64,000 nucleotides of DNA from Pseudomonas mohnii (GTDB taxonomy: Bacteria; Pseudomonadota; Gammaproteobacteria; Pseudomonadales; Pseudomonadaceae), in assembly GCF_900105115.1 (NCBI RefSeq), contig NZ_FNRV01000001.1, forward strand, positions 1,054,001-1,118,000. Reading direction: 5' to 3'. Positions 60,959-64,000 of the stretch are shown here, in pieces (the stretch's first letter is position 1; the number at the start of each line of letters is the position of its first letter). Below the pieces are notes generated by a model. It was given only the letters and a program-made list of their open reading frames with translations. It did not search any database and had not been told where the DNA came from. A program made the position numbers and the translations under genes.

Positions 60959-61049
60959 CTGTGGGAGCGAGCCTGCTCGCGAAGAGGCCAGCACATCCAA
61001 CATTCATGTGTCTGACACTCCGCCATCGCGAGCAGGCTCGCTCCCACAG
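60959..61049. repeat. REP inverted pair
   Basis: Arms of 24 bp, with GTGGGAGCGAGCCTGCTCGC (60961-60980) on the left and its complement at 61028-61047, separated by a spacer of about 40 bp. It lies between the large oxidase gene and the propeller gene and may reduce downstream expression. Confidence 0.93.
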
Positions 61050-61069
61050 GTGTTGCGTTGTTGCCCGGC

Positions 61070-64000
61070 CTACGGCGCCGGTGCCGGCTCCGGTTCGTTG
61101 GTCACCCGCAGCAATCCCCACAACCCGGCGGTGTTGCCATAGGCGCCGTAATCGCGGAACAGGTAATCACCCGGTATCGCGTTGCTGCCCCCGGCACTCG
61201 GGTGCATGAAGCTGAAGTGCGCCGCCGGCAGGATGCTTTCGTGGGCGCCGACGTACATCGACATCGGGTTGTAGCCAAACCGCACCGAACCCACGCCAGG
61301 CGTGCCCATCGGGTAGCCACCGGTGTCGCTCTTCTCGGGCTGGAACGGGTTGACCGACCAGACGTGACCATCGAGCTGGAAGGTGGTGCCGCGACTGCCG
61401 CCGGTCGGCATCAGGATGTGCGTGCGGAACGGTTGCCCCGGTTTGACGTACAGCACCGGCGTCTGCGGATCGCCGCCCACCAACGCGTTGCTGAAAGCCA
61501 TGTGCGCGTTCTGCACATCGCCATAGCCATGACCGTCGGCGTGGCCGAACGGCGCATCCGGGGCGAGACCGAAGCGGTACCACATCGGCTCTGTCTTGAA
61601 GTTGATGGCCATGCTGGAGTTGTCCTGCGGGTCGGTCGGCACGCCCGCCTCCGAGGCAATGCCTTCCACCGGACGACCATTGGCCCAGCGCATGTTCAAG
61701 GCCTTCTGCCAGACCATGGCAAAGTCGCGATAGGGGGTTTGCCCCGGCGCGGTGACGGTCGCATTGACCTTGCGTGTGTCTTCCGTCCAAGTGGCGCCCA
61801 CCGGCAGGATGCTCATCGCTGCGCCCAGGCCTTTTTGCGGCTGCTTGATCACGTCTGCCGGCGTGATGTTCAGCCCGCCGAACTCCACCGCCGTGGCGTT
61901 GATGTTGTCGACACTGCGGCCCAGTTGGGTGATCGGCTTGCCTTCACGCTCCAGGTGCCCGGCGTAGTACTGATAGGTACGGGTCGGGTACGGTCCGGTG
62001 TTGCCCACCCGTGGCGGCACGGTCTGGATCGGGTTGGTGCCGACGTTGGTGCCGTCGGATTTGGTGATGTCGTAAGCCAGCAATTGCGCATGCAGGCCCA
62101 CGGTGCTCGATGGCCGCAGCAGGTTATTGCTGAAGGTGGTCGAGCCCTCGCCGGCGTTGCGGTCACGCTTGACCATGCCCATCACGGTGGCCATCTGGGG
62201 CAGGTCCGGCATCACGCTGGGCAGACGGTTTTCCAGGGTGATGTTGATGCAGTCACCGGCCGCCGCACGCAGTACAAGCGGTTCCACCGGCACGCCGGGT
62301 TTGAGTTTGCCGGTGACCGGATCGAGGTCGGCCTTGCGCACATAGAGGATCGCGGTCGGGTCATGCAACGGCCCGCTTTGCCCGCCGATGGTGAAGGTCA
62401 GACCGTCTTCAGGGTCGGTCACGGTGACTTGTGGAATGCTCACCGCCCGCGAGTTGAAGACCAGGGTGCCACCGGCCGGATTCAACGGCCCGCCGACGTG
62501 TTGCCCAAGCCCCGCCGAGTCACCGATGGCCAGCCCCAAGGGGTTGCCGAGGATGTCGTTGGCCAGGGCCGCGACCACTTCATAGTTGCGTTGCGGGGTC
62601 GGCCGGGTGCCGATGCCGTTGGGGTTGGCGCCGATCCGTGGACAGGTGCCATCGAAGGCCACGGTGTTGCGCATGCCGGCCGGTTTCGGGTTGTTTGGCA
62701 GCGCGAACAGGTCGTTGCGCTGGGCCGTGTAGTTGCGCATCACACCCCAGATGCCGCTCCAGTAACCTTCCAGCGAAGCGTCCATGGAGTACAGGTAGTC
62801 ACCGGTGGTGGCCGCCGAACTGGAGAGCATCGAGACCGGCGCAATGAAGCCCATCTGCTCGGAGATCCCGATCATCTGCGACGCGCGCCAGCCGGAGTTG
62901 GAGCTGTTGCCGAAACCGGAACCGCTTTGCAGCCACTTCACGCCGTGCAGGGTGACGTTGTGTTCCTCTTCGTGACCGCCGGCATGCACCCGCAGCCGCA
63001 CGTTGTCGCCGGTGTAGGTGCGCAGCATCGGGGTGAACGGATCGCCCGGTTCCGCGCCGCCCTTGTTGATGTGCGGCGGGAACAGGGTGGTGCCGCCGGT
63101 GGGACCGGTGGCCGCGCTGATCAGGTTCGGCGCCAGGTTCATCGCCGGGATCGCACGGTCGGTACGGCTTTGCATGGCGTACGCCAGATCGCCGCCCAGG
63201 CCATCGGCCTGCATGCCGCGCTTGCCGTCAGGGCCGACCTTGTTCGGGTCGTACACCCGCAGGGCCAGCGGTTCGTTGCGGTAATTGACCACGAACATGC
63301 CGGGGTCATCGACCGATATCGCTTGCGGGCAAGGCCGGCTCGGGCAGCCCGGCATCAGACCGCCACGGGCTTCGACCACTTGCTCAAGCAGGGTCTCGGC
63401 TTCCTTGCGCACCGGCGGATTGATCGCGTAGCGGAAGCTGTCGGCGGTGGCCGGGAAGCGTTGCGCGTCAGGAATGCCATTGGGACCTGCGCCCACGTAC
63501 ACCCCCGCTTCATAGGCGTGCTGGAAGTCGCTGTATTCGAGGAAGAACTCACGGAAGCTGTCGTTCTTGCCGTCACCGTCCAGGTCGCCGGTGGAGATCA
63601 CCGCTTGCCACGACGTCGGCCCGCCGTCCTGCCGCGCGCCGCTGTACAACGGCTCGCCGGTTTCGGCGTGGAACCAGGTGGAACCGGCCGGTTCGGCCAG
63701 CACGGTGGCGTACAGGCCAATCTGTTGGTGCGTCGATGGGCCGAGGTGGTCATGGGTGAAGATGGTGCCCAGGCCACGGTCGACACCCTTGGTGTTCACC
63801 ACCGGATCGACGAACCAGCGTTGCATCGCGGTGCGCGCGCCGACCCAGTCGGCCCGGCCGTATTGGCCGAAGAACGGATGTGCCTTGGCTTTCGGGCACG
63901 CGGCCGTGCCGTCGCGCGGGTCGGTGCCTTCGCACTGGTTGAACTGGCGAATGGCGTGGATGCGTTCTTGCACGGCACCCGGTGAAAGGACGCCGTCCTC
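61070..64000 (-). CDS. Giant multicopper oxidase, MnxG-like (N-terminal part beyond window)
   Basis: The frame is open to the window edge, giving the C-terminal 976 residues of a larger oxidase. Copper-type motifs are IFTHDHLGPSTHQ near the visible start, GGHEEEHNVTLHGVKWLQ and, close to the end, HILMPTGGSRGTTFQLDGHVW and AAHFSFMHPSAGGSNAIPGDYLFRDYG. The size, the THDHLGPS block and the neighbours (two SCO proteins, propeller, isomerase) fit MnxG, the large Mn(II) oxidase of P. putida GB-1. The calcium-type loop STGDLDGDGKNDSFREF is also seen. Copper-site assignment is incomplete without the missing part. Confidence 0.8.
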   Translation of the reverse strand, partial: EDGVLSPGAVQERIHAIRQFNQCEGTDPRDGTAACPKAKAHPFFGQYGRADWVGARTAMQRWFVDPVVNTKGVDRGLGTIFTHDHLGPSTHQQIGLYATVLAEPAGSTWFHAETGEPLYSGARQDGGPTSWQAVISTGDLDGDGKNDSFREFFLEYSDFQHAYEAGVYVGAGPNGIPDAQRFPATADSFRYAINPPVRKEAETLLEQVVEARGGLMPGCPSRPCPQAISVDDPGMFVVNYRNEPLALRVYDPNKVGPDGKRGMQADGLGGDLAYAMQSRTDRAIPAMNLAPNLISAATGPTGGTTLFPPHINKGGAEPGDPFTPMLRTYTGDNVRLRVHAGGHEEEHNVTLHGVKWLQSGSGFGNSSNSGWRASQMIGISEQMGFIAPVSMLSSSAATTGDYLYSMDASLEGYWSGIWGVMRNYTAQRNDLFALPNNPKPAGMRNTVAFDGTCPRIGANPNGIGTRPTPQRNYEVVAALANDILGNPLGLAIGDSAGLGQHVGGPLNPAGGTLVFNSRAVSIPQVTVTDPEDGLTFTIGGQSGPLHDPTAILYVRKADLDPVTGKLKPGVPVEPLVLRAAAGDCINITLENRLPSVMPDLPQMATVMGMVKRDRNAGEGSTTFSNNLLRPSSTVGLHAQLLAYDITKSDGTNVGTNPIQTVPPRVGNTGPYPTRTYQYYAGHLEREGKPITQLGRSVDNINATAVEFGGLNITPADVIKQPQKGLGAAMSILPVGATWTEDTRKVNATVTAPGQTPYRDFAMVWQKALNMRWANGRPVEGIASEAGVPTDPQDNSSMAINFKTEPMWYRFGLAPDAPFGHADGHGYGDVQNAHMAFSNALVGGDPQTPVLYVKPGQPFRTHILMPTGGSRGTTFQLDGHVWSVNPFQPEKSDTGGYPMGTPGVGSVRFGYNPMSMYVGAHESILPAAHFSFMHPSAGGSNAIPGDYLFRDYGAYGNTAGLWGLLRVTNEPEPAPAP

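Noticed and set aside
61058..63985. Long plus-strand open frame of 975 codons opposite the giant oxidase
   Set aside because: It is the antisense shadow of a high-GC coding region. It has no ribosome site or known domain, while the minus strand shows oxidase motifs throughout.

Overview
The window reads as chromosome of a fluorescent-group Pseudomonas: high GC, Pseudomonas-type REP hairpins (arms of the GTGGGAGCGAG / CTCGCTCCCAC kind), an AruF/AruG-type arginine succinyltransferase pair, an oxaloacetate decarboxylase like PA4872 of P. aeruginosa, HglS, CobF and long-type curli genes. Almost all genes are intact. The two edge genes are cut by the window: a glutathione transferase at the left and a giant multicopper oxidase at the right.

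Left part (1-28 kb) is mixed housekeeping and accessory metabolism: GST and ABM monooxygenase, a PaaA2/ParE-type toxin-antitoxin pair, an exported esterase, an M14-type deacylase, an amino-acid binding protein, a glutamine amidotransferase, a rhodanese/FtrA divergent pair, cobF with an overlapping histidine phosphatase, an aruFG-like pair with oxaloacetate decarboxylase, a 226-bp tandem repeat, a MASE2-GGDEF cyclase, a Baeyer-Villiger monooxygenase with an alpha/beta hydrolase and hglS, a DJ-1/PfpI protein, an AttEFGH-like ABC/lipocalin cluster, a ChbG-type deacetylase, a HigBA-type toxin-antitoxin pair and a methyltransferase.

Right part (28-64 kb) looks like one functional island. It holds an NtrC-type response regulator, two paralogous sensor kinases flanking a multicopper oxidase and a SCO-cytochrome c fusion, two large exported sister proteins in line with the curli subunit genes csgB and csgA, an IS3-family insertion, and then on the minus strand an operon in which a stand-alone receiver protein, a type II secretion/type IV pilus-like machine (E, M, N, O, C, D and three pseudopilins) and csgEFG run together with overlapping start and stop codons. 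It continues with a parvulin isomerase, a cytochrome c-periplasmic binding protein fusion, two SCO proteins, a YncE-like propeller and the C-terminal 976 residues of an MnxG-like multicopper oxidase. The two-kinase/one-NtrC-regulator set plus two multicopper oxidases matches what is known of Mn(II) oxidation in P. putida GB-1 (MnxS1, MnxS2, MnxR, MnxG, McoA).

The main hunt result is a candidate regulon. Three sigma-54 promoter-like elements with exact GG-N10-GC spacing lie in front of the multicopper oxidase operon, the sister-protein/curli operon and the receiver/secretion/csgEFG operon. Each has one or two CCCC-N-GGGGAA(A)G palindromes about 70-140 bp upstream, as expected of an NtrC-family activator. 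My inference is that metal oxidases, their copper/heme maturation factors, a dedicated secretion machine and an amyloid matrix are co-regulated, so that oxide and matrix are laid down together outside the cell.
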